Source of the DNA: a virus
Length of the DNA stretch: 26,695 bases
Strand: one strand, 5' to 3'
IMG/VR virus record: IMGVR_UViG_3300046530_000365
Location: 1 to 26,695 of that record
In this document: piece by piece, positions 18,305 to 25,752 of the stretch
Layout of the letters: the number at the start of each line of letters is the position of its first letter
How positions within the stretch are numbered: the stretch's first letter is position 1
Program-made: the position numbers and the translations under genes
The notes under the pieces: generated by a model
Seen by the model: the letters and a program-made list of their open reading frames with translations, nothing else
Told to the model about the DNA's origin: nothing
The model's database searches: none

Positions 18305-18619
18305 TCAGGCATGTGCTGCATCAATGTATTGCCAAATCTCATCGATAACGTACGGGTCTTCCTTGTAGCGAAACTTCAATTTCTTGTGAAGCGTTTCTTT
18401 GGTGAATTTTTTCAAGCGCACCAAGCCACCAAACGCCTCCTCAAGAAAAGAGGATCCGTAACCCATGGAGCCGTCTAGATCCACCTCAACTACGTCGTAT
18501 TCACGCAACTTAGGCTCCAGAAGGTCGTCCCTAAACACCTCGCCAGAAAAAGCGCCATCAACGCGGTAACGCCCCGCTGGGTACTGACTAAACTCACTAG
18601 CGATTGCTATGGTTGTCAT
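18305..18619 (-). CDS. STAS-like DUF4325 protein
   Basis: A 104-residue protein with a DUF4325 (STAS-like) pattern: GRYRVDGAFSGEVFRDDLLE, then YDVVEVDLDGSMGYGSSFLE with EAFGGLVR, the part that in this family precedes the final helices. STAS domains typically partner GHKL kinases (as SpoIIAA/SpoIIAB do), and the upstream gene is a GHKL ATPase. GGAAG six bases before the ATG at 18619 favours this start over one two codons earlier. The gene starts inside the 3' end of the ATPase gene (23-base overlap), so the two are translationally linked. Confidence 0.82.
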   Translation of the reverse strand: MTTIAIASEFSQYPAGRYRVDGAFSGEVFRDDLLEPKLREYDVVEVDLDGSMGYGSSFLEEAFGGLVRLKKFTKETLHKKLKFRYKEDPYVIDEIWQYIDAAHA

Positions 18620-19694
18620 GTTCATCTTCCAAATCCTGCATTTCTTTAACCGGGATTGCCCATTGGATCACTGTCCCGAGTATAGATTCAGTGTACGCAC
18701 CGTCTTTATATGTGGGCGGAGCCGTAGAAAAATCAATACCGACAGCTCCCATGTTGCTATAGACCGACAGGCGGCCACCAAGGTCCTCGGCGGCCTTGAG
18801 GATATTTCGCCTCATCCCTTTTCCTCGGTGGTCCTGTTCCGTACGCGTCCGGCCGAGCTCAAGAGACCGCCTGATCATGTTCCTGTCTCGCTTACCTTCG
18901 GAAAGCATAGTGAGCTTTACTATGTCCTCGATCTGTTCGGCCCACTTCTCGGGCAATGTGACTGGAATGCCAAGGCCAAGGTCACAAAATGCTACATGCA
19001 GCCATCCATCTAAGACCTCAGCAAACACCCACCAACGTCGCTCGTCGGCGGATGCCGAGCCGCTTAACCTATCTCCGCGCGGCCTTAGGTAGGCGTGGTG
19101 CACGGCATTATCCATGGCCTCGCCCACTCCCGTTACAAGTTTTTTGTAGCCGGCAGGTAACTGGACTTGGATTATCTTCATAAGGGCATCAGCGCTTAGC
19201 TGATTTACACTCACATCTGACGCATATCGCCATTTCGCGACCGTAGTGTCTTCATCAGTCACCTGCAGCCGATGCCGCTTCTCCAAAATGTCAAATAGGC
19301 CAATCTGCTGAAAAACTTTCTCGACCGTTTCGTCTTTAGGATAGCCGCATTTTAGCCGGCACCTACCTCGCAGAGAGCGGGTTATCCTGTCGATCTCCGC
19401 CAGCATCAGCAACGTTCCGCAGGAATTAACCTTCTCTGTTTGGGCAAAGCTAATTGTGACACTGCCGCGCCTTGTACAGGCTTTCCTCAGGTTCCTCAGG
19501 AAAACTACCAGTTCTGCTTGGATATGTTTGTTATACAGACCAATCACTTTAGGCGCGATCAGCGGCTCTGGCCTTGTGGGCCGTCCCTTTGCTTTAGTTC
19601 GAGAGGAGAGAGGCTTGCCTCGAGACTTTGACGCGAGCCTGTTTCTGGCAATACGTCTTTGTCGTGAAAAATAGTCGTCCGGGTTGAGCTTCAA
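18597..19694 (-). CDS. GHKL-type ATPase with N-terminal STAS-like region
   Basis: A 365-residue protein with the Bergerat ATP-binding fold: N-box VGEAMDNAVHHAY (Glu192, Asp195, Asn196), G1 box FCDLGLGIP (238-243), G2 box HRGKGMRRN (289-297) and a closing GTVIQWAIP strand (340-348). Residues about 55-135 look like a STAS-type domain (RRGSVTISFAQTEKVNSCGT). The N-terminal 45 residues are strongly basic. The start is a TTG at 19694 with AAGGAG six bases ahead; no better ATG exists. It lies about 160 bases downstream of the small gene behind cI, so it may be read in the lysogen from the repressor promoter or a local one. It could be a kinase or an ATP-driven switch; the target is unknown. Confidence 0.85.
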   Translation of the reverse strand: MKLNPDDYFSRQRRIARNRLASKSRGKPLSSRTKAKGRPTRPEPLIAPKVIGLYNKHIQAELVVFLRNLRKACTRRGSVTISFAQTEKVNSCGTLLMLAEIDRITRSLRGRCRLKCGYPKDETVEKVFQQIGLFDILEKRHRLQVTDEDTTVAKWRYASDVSVNQLSADALMKIIQVQLPAGYKKLVTGVGEAMDNAVHHAYLRPRGDRLSGSASADERRWWVFAEVLDGWLHVAFCDLGLGIPVTLPEKWAEQIEDIVKLTMLSEGKRDRNMIRRSLELGRTRTEQDHRGKGMRRNILKAAEDLGGRLSVYSNMGAVGIDFSTAPPTYKDGAYTESILGTVIQWAIPVKEMQDLEDEHDNHSNR

Positions 19695-19856
19695 GCTTCA
19701 CTCCTTGTTTAATGGACCAATCCCTGCATGTTTTCAATAATTTTCAACGCATCAGTGACCTGCTTATCTCCGGTTTTGTCTTGAGTTTGTTAAGTCGTCA
19801 AGCGCTTTGGCAAATGGCATGCCAAACAAGGGCGCACCAACCTGGCTCTGCGCAGT

Positions 19857-20084
19857 TCAGCCAGCCTTCCTACGCACAATCCTTCCCGCCTTCACCTCAT
19901 CCGCATAGCCCACCAACCTGTCCGCTTCTTCGTAAAGCGTACCCACAAGCCCCATCAGCGCTATGGCGTCGGCATCGCTGAGCTTTTCCGCAAGCTTTCC
20001 CAGGTCGACACAGGACTGCTCGAGGTTGAATGCTATCGCCTTGAGATCACGGCGCAGTTGCTGGTTGGGTTTGGTTAAGGCCAT
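19857..20084 (-). CDS. Small helical protein downstream of cI
   Basis: A 75-residue all-helical protein, MALTKPNQQLRRDLKAIAFN to GRIVRRKAG, of unknown function. The ATG at 20084 lies four bases after the repressor stop, with only a weak GGTG ahead, so it is probably translated by ribosomes leaving cI. Expression in the lysogen is therefore expected, as for lambda rex genes. No terminator is visible between it and the GHKL gene. Confidence 0.65.
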   Translation of the reverse strand: MALTKPNQQLRRDLKAIAFNLEQSCVDLGKLAEKLSDADAIALMGLVGTLYEEADRLVGYADEVKAGRIVRRKAG

Positions 20085-20088
20085 GACG

Positions 20089-20970
20089 TCACACCGGTTG
20101 TCCGTTCCACACGTAAAGCACCCGAGCCAGGATATGGGTGTCATCCACTCGAATATCCTCTGGATCGTGGTGCTTGTTGTCCGAGATCATCTTGAAGCGA
20201 TCCTTGCCTTTCTTCTGCAAGCGCTTCACGTACAGCATGTCATCGTGGGAGAACAGGTAGATACCGTCGCCGGTGAACTCCCGGATAGTGATGTCGACGA
20301 GCAGGGGATCGCGATCCTTGATCGTCGGAGCCATCGACTGGCCCCAGCCGGTGATCATCTTGAGGTGGAAGTGTTCTTTGAAGGTGAGGCCCAGGTCACG
20401 CAGGTGCTTTGGGCTGACTCGTATGTCCTGGAGCATTTCCGGGTATTCGTGCGGGATCTGCCCGCCGCCCATCGCTGCCCGAACGTCGTAGTGCGCAATC
20501 CACACCTCATCACCGACCTGTCCGGGACGAGAGAAGTCGACGGTAATGACGTTGCTCGTCTCGTCCGCCGCCGCGATGATTCGGTCACGAGCGGTGCTGG
20601 TTAATCCTTTGACCTTCGAAAGCATTCGCTTTATCTGCTCTGCCGCAGTTTGTGCTGACTGCGCGTCCGGCCGCTCGTCCGGAAAACTTCCGTCAACTGA
20701 CTCCATCGACTCGCCTGGCGATATGGAATCGAACCAACCTCTGGGCAGCTTTTCGATCGCCTCAATTCTCCGCGCGACATCGTCTCCCAAATTTTTCGCA
20801 GTCTTGTCCGACAAAATCTGACTCAGGTGCGCAGGGGCCATCCCCCAGCGCTCGGCGCACGCGCCTTTCCGCTGGGTTCCTATAAGGCTGATCAGTTTGT
20901 GCTTACGAATCGCATAAATATCCATGCGGGCAAGAATGCCAGCGTTTAGCTCAATGCTAAATGTGCTCAT
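20089..20970 (-). CDS. cI: CI-type lysogeny repressor with S24 peptidase-like domain
   Basis: A 293-residue repressor. The N-terminal HTH is about residues 24-58 (GTQRKGACAERWGMAPAHLS). The C-terminal S24/LexA-like domain has Ser212 in GWGQSMAPTIKDRD and Lys249 in YVKRLQ as the serine-lysine pair. The usual Ala-Gly or Cys-Gly cleavage site is not obvious; the YDVRAAMGGGQ stretch (161-171) is where it would be expected. The ATG at 20970 has AAGGAA nine bases ahead and lies within the operator cluster, allowing autoregulation. It is divergent from the Cro-like gene and its predicted targets are OL and OR. Confidence 0.93.
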   Translation of the reverse strand: MSTFSIELNAGILARMDIYAIRKHKLISLIGTQRKGACAERWGMAPAHLSQILSDKTAKNLGDDVARRIEAIEKLPRGWFDSISPGESMESVDGSFPDERPDAQSAQTAAEQIKRMLSKVKGLTSTARDRIIAAADETSNVITVDFSRPGQVGDEVWIAHYDVRAAMGGGQIPHEYPEMLQDIRVSPKHLRDLGLTFKEHFHLKMITGWGQSMAPTIKDRDPLLVDITIREFTGDGIYLFSHDDMLYVKRLQKKGKDRFKMISDNKHHDPEDIRVDDTHILARVLYVWNGQPV

Positions 20971-21010
20971 AGCTAAATATTCCTTGCTGATATATTAGCC
21001 ATAAGCTAAA
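20945..21010. promoter_or_regulatory. Right operator cluster OR
   Basis: Three 17-bp sites: TTTAGCTCAATGCTAAA (20945-20961, inside the cI coding start), ATGTGCTCATAGCTAAA (20961-20977, degenerate left half) and ATTAGCCATAAGCTAAA (20994-21010, over the pR -10). They have the same half-sites as OL. Confidence 0.8.
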
Positions 21011-21012
21011 TT
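20984..21012 (+). promoter_or_regulatory. Right early promoter pR
   Basis: TTGCTG (20984-20989), a 17-base spacer and TAAATT (21007-21012). An operator dyad occupies the spacer and -10 exactly as at pL. It transcribes the Cro/replication operon. Confidence 0.8.
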
Positions 21013-21037
21013 TCTCCTATATTTAAGGAGAGATCCC

Positions 21038-21274
21038 ATGAATGACCATCTGCGTGACTGGCTCGCCAGCGCTTCAAACGAACGGCGCCAGTCAGTGGCT
21101 GCCGCTGCTAAGACGACGGTAGGCCACCTCTGGCAGTTGGCAGGTGGCCACCGAAAGGCTTCGGCCGAGCTGGCGGAACGCCTTCAAGACGCATCTGGCG
21201 GCGAGATCACCATCGTAGGTCTCCGCCCTGATCTTCTCGACCTGGCGCACAAAGTCCTGCGCGGCGCCGCCTGA
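21038..21274 (+). CDS. Cro / YdaS-like regulator
   Basis: A 78-residue small HTH protein: LASASNERRQSVAAAAKTTV, then GHLWQLAGGHRKASAELAER, typical of the YdaS/Cro-like family in which the helix-turn-helix is followed by an ITIVGLRPDL strand. As first gene behind pR and divergent from cI it is expected to compete for the operators. AAGGAG lies seven bases before the ATG. YdaS-like proteins are also called antitoxins when paired with YdaT, which may apply here given the next gene. Confidence 0.85.
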   Translation: MNDHLRDWLASASNERRQSVAAAAKTTVGHLWQLAGGHRKASAELAERLQDASGGEITIVGLRPDLLDLAHKVLRGAA

Positions 21275-21324
21275 CATCCCTTTCCGCCGTTCCATTGAAG
21301 CCAGATTAAAAGAGAGCAGTCCCC

Positions 21325-21942
21325 ATGCAAACGTCCAGTTCCAGACACACCGTACAAACCCGTGATCAGGTGCTGGTCGCCCACGCTGCAAACCAGATCG
21401 CACGCACCAGCTTGAGCCAGGACGATTTTGCCCAGGCGCTGAGCCGCGAACTGCATCTGTCGTGCCCAGAGAAGGCCATCGCCAAAGAGGTGCCTGACTT
21501 CACCTTGTTGACCACGCAGAACGACGTGGCCGATTTTGTGAAGGCGACCGGCCGTTGGCTCAAGCGCGTACAGCGCTGGCTGTCGGGCGATCAGGAAATG
21601 CCGTCCTGGCTGGAGGAGTCTTGGGTCAACGCCCTTGAGCCTGAATACCGCGATCACTGCCTGAACGAGCTAGCAAGCCGCCACGGCCTGACCGGTGCCC
21701 GTCAGATGACCAGCGACCAATGTGCGAACAAAAGCTTCGGTGCGTTGATCCGTGCCCTGGGCGACGTGATCGACACCGGCAGTGAGGTGTTTGACGACCA
21801 GGTGATGTGCGAGCAGGACCTGCCGCACTTGCCTGCGTTCGCCAAGCAGTGCCGCCAGGTTGAAGCGAAGGCGGGGGAGTTGGGGCGCAAGGCTGAGCAA
21901 CTGCTCGCGGCGCACCGGCCAAATTTGAAATCTATCGCTTAA
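21325..21942 (+). CDS. CII-position regulator, YdaT-like
   Basis: A 205-residue protein in the CII position. The segment VADFVKATGRWLKRVQRWLS with DQEMPSWLEESWVNALEPEY and HCLNELASRHGL resembles the core of YdaT-type proteins of the Rac prophage, which follow YdaS. The N-terminal part contains a possible HTH (SLSQDDFAQALSRELHLSCP), and the C-terminus is a long helix. It may act as a regulator of the lysis-lysogeny choice or as a growth-arresting protein. The assignment is by pattern and position. The ribosome site is GAGAG nine bases before the ATG. Confidence 0.55.
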   Translation: MQTSSSRHTVQTRDQVLVAHAANQIARTSLSQDDFAQALSRELHLSCPEKAIAKEVPDFTLLTTQNDVADFVKATGRWLKRVQRWLSGDQEMPSWLEESWVNALEPEYRDHCLNELASRHGLTGARQMTSDQCANKSFGALIRALGDVIDTGSEVFDDQVMCEQDLPHLPAFAKQCRQVEAKAGELGRKAEQLLAAHRPNLKSIA

Positions 21943-21943
21943 T

Positions 21944-21963
21944 TTTCCGCGCATGCGCGGAAA
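21944..21963. terminator. Perfect palindrome after the YdaT-like gene
   Basis: TTTCCGCGCATGCGCGGAAA is a 20-bp perfect palindrome two bases past the stop. It can fold on both strands with flanking T/A runs, so a weak bidirectional terminator or a protein site is possible. Confidence 0.45.
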
Positions 21964-22016
21964 TCGGTGCCCATCGGGTTCGCATTATCAATTAAGCGGA
22001 CCAGAAACCCAGGCAC

Positions 22017-22042
22017 AAAAAAGCCGACGGTCGAGGTCGGCT
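22017..22042 (-). terminator. Leftward-reading intrinsic terminator inside the rightward operon
   Basis: On the leftward strand, AGCCGAC-CTCGACC-GTCGGCT is followed by TTTTT. All neighbouring genes run rightward, so it may block antisense transcription toward cI. Rightward it lacks a T-tract. Confidence 0.6.
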
Positions 22043-22072
22043 AATTCGATAACACTTTGTGAGGCCGATTAT

Positions 22073-22828
22073 ATGCAAACCCCGCCACATATCAATAGCG
22101 CCACCAATCTCGCGCCACGTTTTCCGCAATCTGAAAACGTGGCGCGGTTTCGCGAGGGAAAGGTTTACGCGGTCTTGTTCTCTGATGGCTGGCTTAAGGT
22201 TGGCCGGGGCCGGGACGCGCAGTCACGAATCAATTCCCACATCGGCACCTCATCAATGAGAGGTGCAACGCATGACCGGTCAGTAATTTCTGGAGTGTTG
22301 GCCGATTCTGGCGCAGCCGAGAATGCATTGATCGCGTATTGCTCTGAGCGTGGAGCGAGCGTTCACGGGCGCGAATGGTTCACTGGTGTCGATTTTGAAG
22401 GCGTATCCGAGTTCTTCGGCACTCGCTTCATGGGCGACACGGCGGATTACCTTGCCGCAGCACGAGAGGCTCAATCGCGGCGCGTGGAAACCATGCTGAA
22501 CGCGGTGTTTGCTCGCCCGGGGCTGAATCCGCCATCAGCCACTAATGATGCGGATGACCTGGCACGGTGGGTTGCCTCGGTGACTCACGCTCGAATATTG
22601 GATCGTCTTTATCGCGATGACCTGTACGGCGGCTGGCTCTTCGAGATCAGCGCCTCAGGCATGACCAACTTCTTCAACTATGCCGCCCTCACCGTGAACA
22701 CGCTTGATGAGGGGGGGATCGCTGACCTTTTCTATTGTGCATCTACGAACCCTGGCGAAGCACTGGAGCAGATCACCAGCACTGCACAGGCGTTGATCGC
22801 CGCTTACGCCGCAGAGGTGAATCAATAA
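22073..22828 (+). CDS. GIY-YIG / T5orf172-like protein
   Basis: A 251-residue protein. Residues about 27-125 look like a GIY-YIG/T5orf172-type nuclease fold: KVYAVLFSDGWLKVGRGRDA, then SRINSHIG, an AAENALIAYCSERGASVHG segment and REWFTG, the usual Glu-Trp-Phe signature region. The remainder (about 130-251) is helical with no assignment. Family members are often phage proteins with DNA-binding or nicking roles; activity here is unproven. GAGG about eight bases before the ATG at 22073 sets the start, although the frame is open back to 21953 through the terminator region. The stop shares a base with the next start (TAATG). Confidence 0.6.
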   Translation: MQTPPHINSATNLAPRFPQSENVARFREGKVYAVLFSDGWLKVGRGRDAQSRINSHIGTSSMRGATHDRSVISGVLADSGAAENALIAYCSERGASVHGREWFTGVDFEGVSEFFGTRFMGDTADYLAAAREAQSRRVETMLNAVFARPGLNPPSATNDADDLARWVASVTHARILDRLYRDDLYGGWLFEISASGMTNFFNYAALTVNTLDEGGIADLFYCASTNPGEALEQITSTAQALIAAYAAEVNQ

Positions 22829-23823
22829 TGGCCCGCGCACGTAACATCAAGCCCGGCCTGTTCAGCAACGAGCTGCTGGTCGAGCTTCCAGCATTTGACC
22901 GCCTGGCCTTCATTGGTCTGTGGTGTCTGGCAGATCGGGAGGGGCGCCTTGAGGATCGCGTGAAGCGAATCAAGATCGAACTGTTCCCGTGCGATGACTA
23001 CGACGTGGAAGAGGGCCTGGCACGCCTTGCTGCCGCCGGGTTCATTTCTCGCTACCAGGTGGCAGGGTTCTCGGTCATTGAGATCGTGAACTTCCAGAAG
23101 CACCAGAGCCCGCACGGCTCGGAAAAGGACAGCACCCTCCCGGACATTAACGGTTACCTCACTGTTTACGAACGGAAAAAGAACGTTGTAGTAGCAGGCT
23201 CTCAACGTAAGGTTCTTGTGGGTGAACAGTCTTTTAACGTTAAAGAACCGTTAGAGCCCGTTAACCCACCGTTCGATAACGCCCTGATTCCTGATTGTGG
23301 AATCCTGATTTCTGATTCCGGATTTACTGATTCTCCGAATCAAGATCAACACCACTCTCTCAACGCGGGTGAGGAAATTCCGCAAGTCGAGCCTCAGGCA
23401 ACCCCCGAGGAATCCTCGGTAGTTGAGTCAGATCCAACCCGTGCAAATTTCGCCCTGGTTCAAGCCGATCCAGAACCCTCCCAGGAACCCGTCGACCCAA
23501 AGGCCCCTGTCGAGATGACGCTGGACTGGATGCCTGACGCCAATCTGCTGAAGACGTACTGCCTCCACTTCGGCGTCTCGACTGAGCTGTTCACCAAGGA
23601 CGCCGTGGCCCCTTTCACCGCGCACCATGAAACAACCGGTCTGCTGCAAACCCAATCCAAGTGGGTATCGCTGCTGGTGAAGTGGGTGAAGGACGACAAG
23701 AACCGGGCGAGCAATATCCGCCCATTCCCGAAACCCCAAGCCATTGCAAGGCACACCCTGACCGATACCCGCGATTACAAAGCGGGCACGACGGAGAATG
23801 CCAATGGCACATTCCGTCTCTGA
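22828..23823 (+). CDS. Replication initiator-like protein with DnaT-type C-terminus
   Basis: A 331-residue protein in the lambda O position. The N-terminal domain (1-115) resembles phage replication proteins: MARARNIKPGLFSNELLVEL, FDRLAFIGLWCLADREGRLE, then VIEIVNFQKHQSPHG. The centre (about 140-230) is disordered and Pro/Glu/Asp-rich. The C-terminal region (about 232-292; LDWMPDANLLKTYCLHFGVS and QSKWVSLLVKWVKDDKNR) matches the DnaT single-strand-binding domain. It should recruit host replication machinery with the next gene's loader. Direct repeats of CTGATT lie in its central coding region, as iterons lie inside lambda O. Confidence 0.8.
   Translation: MARARNIKPGLFSNELLVELPAFDRLAFIGLWCLADREGRLEDRVKRIKIELFPCDDYDVEEGLARLAAAGFISRYQVAGFSVIEIVNFQKHQSPHGSEKDSTLPDINGYLTVYERKKNVVVAGSQRKVLVGEQSFNVKEPLEPVNPPFDNALIPDCGILISDSGFTDSPNQDQHHSLNAGEEIPQVEPQATPEESSVVESDPTRANFALVQADPEPSQEPVDPKAPVEMTLDWMPDANLLKTYCLHFGVSTELFTKDAVAPFTAHHETTGLLQTQSKWVSLLVKWVKDDKNRASNIRPFPKPQAIARHTLTDTRDYKAGTTENANGTFRL
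23187..23341 (+). repeat. Candidate replication origin: iteron-like repeats inside the initiator gene
   Basis: Five copies of CTGATT start at 23284, 23291, 23305, 23312 and 23327, spaced in near multiples of seven. Small dyads GATTCC/GGAATC (23286-23304) and GATTC/GAATC (23329-23341) interleave with them. Just upstream (about 23232-23280) lie repeated GTTA/AACGTT units. The stretch is AT-richer than the gene. Confidence 0.5.
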
Positions 23824-24586
23824 CCTCGGCCCGCACCTGGACCGCAAGTTCGGCGTCATTGGGCGCCAGCCGGCGCGTTGTGACATCCACGGCGAATACT
23901 CGGCGGTCATGCTCAAGGCTGGTGGTGTTTCTGGTTGCCCGATCTGCGCCAGTGACAAGCGCGACATGGAAGAGCTTGAGCGCAAGCGCTTTCAGTTCCG
24001 GACGCTGCAGCACGACGCCGCCAAGATCCCCAAGCGCTTCGCTGACAAGTCCTTCGCCAGCTTTGTGGTGTCTTTTCCAGCCCAGCAAGTCGCTCTGGAT
24101 GCCTGCATGGAGTACGTCGACAATTTCTCGAAACACAAGCGGGAAGGGCGCTGCATGTTGCTCCTTGGCAAGGTCGGTACCGGCAAGACGCACCTGGCCA
24201 CATCCGCAGCGAGCGCACTGATCAACGAGCACATGGTCAAGGCGATCTACCGCACTGTCGGCTCCGTTATCGGCGATATCAAGGCGACCTTCAGCGACAA
24301 GTCTGGCGAAACCGAGGCCCACATCATGCGCGAGCTGATTGGTGCTGACCTGCTGGTGCTGGACGAAGTGGGTGCCACCAAGCAGAGCGAGTTCGAGCTG
24401 GCCACCCTGTTCAGCATCATCAACGGCCGGTATGAGCAGGGGCGCCCGATGATCATCGTCAGCAACCTCTCGCCTGCCGAGCTGAACGACGCCCTAGGCG
24501 TGCGCTGTGTCGACCGTATCCGCGAGAACGGCTGCATTGGCGTGGCGTTTGAGTGGGAATCGCAGCGCGGCAAGGAGGGTTTCTGA
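23804..24586 (+). CDS. DnaC-like helicase loader ATPase
   Basis: A 260-residue AAA+ loader. The N-terminal zinc motif is Cys26-x2-His29 with CPIC (45-48). Walker A is GKVGTGKT (122-129), Walker B LLVLDE (183-188), sensor-type IIVSNLS with Asn221, and the likely arginine finger is in VDRIREN (239-240 region). It should deliver the replicative helicase to the phage origin with the DnaT-like protein. The ATG at 23804 has GGAG seven bases ahead and is preferred over the ATG six bases earlier; both overlap the preceding gene. Confidence 0.9.
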   Translation: MAHSVSDLGPHLDRKFGVIGRQPARCDIHGEYSAVMLKAGGVSGCPICASDKRDMEELERKRFQFRTLQHDAAKIPKRFADKSFASFVVSFPAQQVALDACMEYVDNFSKHKREGRCMLLLGKVGTGKTHLATSAASALINEHMVKAIYRTVGSVIGDIKATFSDKSGETEAHIMRELIGADLLVLDEVGATKQSEFELATLFSIINGRYEQGRPMIIVSNLSPAELNDALGVRCVDRIRENGCIGVAFEWESQRGKEGF

Positions 24587-24587
24587 C

Positions 24588-25004
24588 GTGGCCAGCCTCC
24601 AGATCCGGAACGAATCAGACCGTAATAAGGCCATGGGCTACATCGCTGGCCTGGACCTGGCCAAGCCCAAGAAGCTCGCCATCACCGAAGTGGACCGCAG
24701 CGGGGAGCAGAACAAGGCCCTGCACGCGGCGCTGGCCGATATCGCCGCCCAGGTGGAACACGCCGGGAAGAAGTGGGACATCCTGATCTGGAAGCGCCTG
24801 CTGACTGCCGCTTGGCTGCGCGAGTCGGGCGACCAGCCGCAGATGATCCCGGCAGTGGACGGCAACGGCTTCGATGTCATCTACGAGCGCACCAGCAAGC
24901 TCACCGTAAAGCAGTGCGCCGAGTTGATCGAGTGGGTTCATTGTTTCGGCGCCGAGCACCAGGTGCGCTGGACACAGAAAGACAACTGGGGAGGGCGCTA
25001 TTGA
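24588..25004 (+). CDS. ninB: NinB recombination protein
   Basis: A 138-residue NinB (lambda Orf)-type protein, close to the lambda length: DRNKAMGYIAGLDLAKPKKL, then EQNKALHAALADIAAQVEHA, WDILIWKRLLTAAW and a closing VHCFGAEHQVRW. Lambda Orf binds single-stranded DNA and SSB and helps load recombinases. The start is GTG at 24588, one base past the loader's stop, with AAGGAGG nine bases ahead. Its stop overlaps the next ATG (TGATG). Confidence 0.9.
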   Translation: MASLQIRNESDRNKAMGYIAGLDLAKPKKLAITEVDRSGEQNKALHAALADIAAQVEHAGKKWDILIWKRLLTAAWLRESGDQPQMIPAVDGNGFDVIYERTSKLTVKQCAELIEWVHCFGAEHQVRWTQKDNWGGRY

Positions 25005-25159
25005 TGAAAACCGGAGAAGCGATTGTTGTTCTTGTCAGTGGCACGGCCTGGGTTTGCGGTATGGCGCTCGCCAAAGGCTTCTGGATGACTTTGGCGGCGG
25101 TGATTCCGCCGGTTGCCTGGGTGCTGCTTGCCGAGCATGTGCTGGGGGTTGCGGTATGA
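25004..25159 (+). CDS. Small two-helix membrane protein
   Basis: A 51-residue protein consisting almost entirely of two hydrophobic helices (AIVVLVSGTAWVCGMALAKG and WMTLAAVIPPVAWVLLAEHV). It is predicted to be an inner-membrane hairpin; the function is unknown. The ATG overlaps the ninB stop (TGATG), with GGAGG upstream. Its own stop overlaps the ninG ATG (ATGA), so it is read as part of the nin block. Confidence 0.7.
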   Translation: MKTGEAIVVLVSGTAWVCGMALAKGFWMTLAAVIPPVAWVLLAEHVLGVAV

Positions 25160-25752
25160 CGATTGAGCGAAAGCCGCCCAAGCCGAAGAAATGCCGCGTC
25201 GCTACGTGCCGTGCCTCATTCATTCCTGCGCGCCTGGGCCAGACCGTGTGCAGCCACGCATGCGCCCTGATCGACGGTCCACGCCACGCGCCGAAGGCCC
25301 GCAAGGCCCTGGATCAGATCGAGCGCGCCGAGATCAAGGTCCGCAAGGAGAAGCTGAAGTCTCGCGGCGACCATATGCGCGAGGCACAGCAGGCATTCAA
25401 TGCGTACATCCGTGCAAGAGATCAGGCCGCCGGCCATCCGTGCATCTCCAGCGGCAAGCCATTGGACTGGAGCGGTAACGCAGTCGATGCCGGCCACTAC
25501 CGCAGCGTCGGCTCCGCTCCGCACCTGCGCTTCGATGAGCGCAACTGCCACGCCCAGAGCAAGCAGGACAACCGGTTCCTGTCCGGGAATGCCGTGGATT
25601 ACCGGATCGGCCTGATCGCGCGCATCGGCCAGGAGACCGTCGACGCCCTGGAATCCGACCAAGGCGTGCGCAAGTACACCGTGGATGAAATCAAGGCCAT
25701 CAAGGCCGACTACCGGGCAAAAACCAGGGAACTGAAGAGGGCAGCAGCATGA
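25156..25752 (+). CDS. ninG: NinG (Rap-like) recombination protein
   Basis: A 198-residue NinG-type protein. The N-terminal zinc motif has Cys13, Cys18, Cys32 and Cys36 (CRVATCRASF; QTVCSHAC). The central AQQAFNAYIRARDQAAGHPC and CISSGKP lead to the characteristic NAVDAGHYRSVGSAPHLRFD, ending with helices. Lambda Rap is a structure-specific nuclease acting on recombination branches. The ATG overlaps the previous stop (ATGA), and its own stop overlaps the next ATG in the same way. Confidence 0.92.
   Translation: MTIERKPPKPKKCRVATCRASFIPARLGQTVCSHACALIDGPRHAPKARKALDQIERAEIKVRKEKLKSRGDHMREAQQAFNAYIRARDQAAGHPCISSGKPLDWSGNAVDAGHYRSVGSAPHLRFDERNCHAQSKQDNRFLSGNAVDYRIGLIARIGQETVDALESDQGVRKYTVDEIKAIKADYRAKTRELKRAAA

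Noticed and set aside
21953-22072. An upstream extension of the GIY-YIG-like gene.
   Set aside because: It would translate through a palindrome and a terminator hairpin; the ATG at 22073 has GAGG.
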